In this document: piece by piece, positions 62,071 to 64,000 of the stretch
Layout of the letters: each line of letters opens with the position of its first letter
Numbering within the stretch: the stretch's first letter is position 1
Assembly (NCBI RefSeq): GCF_933775445.1
Contig: NC_065877.1
Location: forward strand, 10,416,001-10,480,000
Length of the DNA: 64,000 bases
From: Argentina anserina
Taxonomy: Eukaryota > Streptophyta > Magnoliopsida > Rosales > Rosaceae
Direction of reading: 5' to 3'
Notes under the pieces: generated by a model
Told to the model about the DNA's origin: nothing
Databases searched by the model: none
What the model saw: the letters and a program-made list of their open reading frames with translations, nothing else
Program-made: the position numbers and the translations under genes

Positions 62071-62451
62071 TCATAGCGTTCCATGAGATTTAGAAAGGAG
62101 CGCGAGCCTGCGAACTGGTTGCAAGTACTCGTAGCCGTTGTAGGTGAAAAGAAGAAAATGCACCCGCAAGCTATAGGGATGAGCCTTCACATTTTTTTCG
62201 AAGAACTTCGGTAATATTTCTCTGCAATGTCGAATCAAATTTTCTTGATCAAGGTTGGATGAAGGTTCAGGACATGAAAATAAGAACTTCTGGTGACTAG
62301 GAATGTAAGAAATTTCAATGGTTTGAATGTTGAGCTTGGAAACTATAGACTTTAGGAGATCACATGAGATGCATAAAAGGGGAATTAGGTCTTTTCCACT
62401 TTCAAATTCTGGAGTTAGATAAAATGAATATGGGCTGTCATATTGACTCAA
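62071..62451 (-). CDS. Hypothetical protein, 126 residues
   Basis: An uninterrupted frame starting MSQYDSPYSFYLTPEFESGK. The composition is balanced and protein-like (mixed hydrophobic and charged, Pro/Ser in loops), with no signal peptide or membrane segment. I do not recognise a domain. It may be one exon or a fragment of a larger gene, since no promoter or adjoining exon was found. Confidence 0.3.
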   Translation of the reverse strand: MSQYDSPYSFYLTPEFESGKDLIPLLCISCDLLKSIVSKLNIQTIEISYIPSHQKFLFSCPEPSSNLDQENLIRHCREILPKFFEKNVKAHPYSLRVHFLLFTYNGYEYLQPVRRLALLSKSHGTL

Positions 62452-62980
62452 CTGAAACAGATGTAATATGGGCCTATCAATCGCATATTATTCAGTAAAC
62501 ACATATTTATAAGGTTCTAACAAAAACAATCTTATAGCCTAGTTAATAAAATCAAGATATACACAACTTTCTAGAGCAATTTATAGCACTCTGAATAACA
62601 AATTGAATAATGATGCAAATACTTGAATAATTGGTATTGTGACCAGATTCAAATTGTTCTAATTCGACAGAAGGAACGAGCTTCTGCTTTGCCATTTTCT
62701 CTGCCAGAATGGAAGCCCAAAGCACTTGAAGTCAGCAAGGAGAATGGACCACGCCACCAAATTCTAGATTTGATGGCTAATTTTTTTTTCAAATAACTTA
62801 AATGCTACAAAGAGTTAGGCCTCATCATTTAACCCGCGGAGACTCACAAGCCCGATGGGTTTTTATCCAATCCGGCCCGTGATAAAACTTGCTTTCGTGA
62901 ATAGAGAGCCGGGCTTAGATTAGAAGTGTGAAACCCGACCCGCCAAAAACCCGTAAGGCCCGGCCCATAAAAACCCGCCA

Positions 62981-62983
<3 letters not shown>
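62452..62983. other. Intergenic region with a GC-richer island
   Basis: Around 62830-62983 the sequence is rich in GGCCCG and AACCCG words (for example AACCCGACCCGCC and GGCCCGGCCCAT). In plants this pattern often belongs to small DNA transposon ends. No matching inverted end was found, so I do not call an element. Confidence 0.3.

Positions 62984-63012
<29 letters not shown>
62984..63012. repeat. (AT)n microsatellite
   Basis: About 29 bp of alternating A and T directly before the satellite array. Confidence 0.9.
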
Positions 63013-64000
63013 TCTATTAGGTTTAGAATAAAACTAACGCATTATGAAACAACTATATAAATGAAATTTCTCGAGATCGATCAACACTAGCTGATATGAT
63101 CGATACATATATTTAGTGACCTTGTAAATATTTCATTCAATTCGGACTTCGTTTGACCGTCGAAATTTCTAATAAACCGAAAACAACACTAATATGCCAT
63201 AAAGAAAGACTCATTACCAAAATACGAACACCGAAAGCCGTTTAAATATTTGAAATCACCTAATTTTTGTCACCGATCAATGGGAATTTTAATATGTCAA
63301 AACGCCTCTTTTTTTGTTGACCGCAGATACGGACGGTTAAACAATGTTCAAAACGGACGAAATTTTTACGGGTTCCCTCAATATATATACTGATCACATT
63401 TACTAGTGTCGATCGACCATATTTCAAACTAGAGTTATCAATCACCGAAGTGTCTATTAATGTATCATAATCTTTATATTAGATTTATAATAAAACTATC
63501 GTATTATGAAGCGACTATATGAATGAAACTTCTCGGGATCGATCAATACCAACTGATGTGATCGATATATATATTTAGTGACCCTGTAAAAATTTTATCT
63601 AATTCGGACCTCATTTGACCATTAGAATTTCTAGTAAACCGAAACACCACTAATGTGCCCTAAGGGATGACCCATTACAAAGATGCCAACGCCGAAAACC
63701 GTTTGCATATCTGAAATCACCTAATTTTTGTTACCTATCATGCACGGTCGCACCGAGGAAACTCATTTAGCAAAACCCTAGTTAATGGGGTTTCAATATG
63801 TCAAAACACCTCTTTTTTTATTAACCGTAAGTACGAATGGTTAAACCATGTTCAAAACGGACGAAATTTTTACGGGGTCTCTAAATATATATACCGAGCA
63901 CATCTGCTGGTGTTGATCGACCAGATTTCGAACTGGAGTTGGTGATCGCCTAAGTGTTCACTAATGTATCATAACTTTTATATTAGGTTTAGAATAAAAC
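63013..64000. repeat. Satellite-like tandem array, about 0.46-0.5 kb units
   Basis: Units start at about 63014, 63477 and 63981 with TATTAGRTTTAKAATAAAAC. Shared internal words include CGATCGATAT-like ATGATCGAT, GACCNTGTAAA, AAATCACCTAATTTTTGT, CAAAACGGACGAAATTTTTACGGG and ATTAATGTATCATAA-like ends. Unit 2 is about 40 bp longer owing to extra sequence near 63740-63785. The array continues past the window edge. Confidence 0.8.

Overview
The window is plant nuclear DNA, almost certainly from a eudicot. The evidence is intron-rich genes with GT-AG borders, a nuclear-type tRNA-Leu(UAA), plant-only families (HD2-type histone deacetylase, chloroplast type II peroxiredoxin, tocopherol methyltransferase, PPR protein), and LTR retrotransposons primed by initiator tRNA-Met. 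The overall feel is of a small Rosaceae-like genome, but that placement is an inference, not something the sequence proves.

Layout from left to right. 1-3190: the 3' end of a PPR gene (+), a stray universal-stress-protein fragment (+), and an intact single-exon chloroplast peroxiredoxin, PRXIIE (-). 3200-10800: a MITE-like element, an (AT)n tract, and a long-terminal-inverted-repeat element split by a 5.4-kb Ty1/copia retrotransposon (-). 12659-16511: a complete 17-exon cytosolic enolase gene (+). 17277-17475: a tiny Helitron-like element. 17993-18075: tRNA-Leu(UAA) (-). 18218-20748: a complete U2AF35 splicing factor gene (+). 21791-27735: a full-length Ty3/gypsy chromovirus (+) with a 5-bp target duplication. 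28914-31843: a complete 9-exon HD2-type histone deacetylase gene (-) with an AT-AC (U12-type) intron and a 14-nt micro-exon. 32181-33303: a second long-TIR element. 33635-38665: a decayed L1-type LINE (+) inside an older minisatellite. 39933-40694: an intact glycosyltransferase-like gene (CDI, -). 43220-45702: a complete 6-exon gamma-tocopherol methyltransferase gene, VTE4 (-), with a remnant of its last exon just downstream. 48355-58266: a delta14-sterol reductase (FACKEL) locus (+), decayed and split by at least three insertions. 58638-59230: a TRIM. 59929-61201: a PIF/Harbinger relic. 63013-64000: the start of a satellite array.

The intact genes do housekeeping work and do not form one pathway. 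Enolase serves glycolysis, PRXIIE and VTE4 serve plastid antioxidant defence, and U2AF35 and HDT act in the nucleus in splicing and chromatin. The other half of the window is a layered record of transposition, including nested insertions whose order can be read. For five genes (enolase, U2AF35, HDT, VTE4 and the FACKEL relic) I built exon models by hand from splice sites and reading frame. The first four give frame-consistent coding sequences; the last does not.
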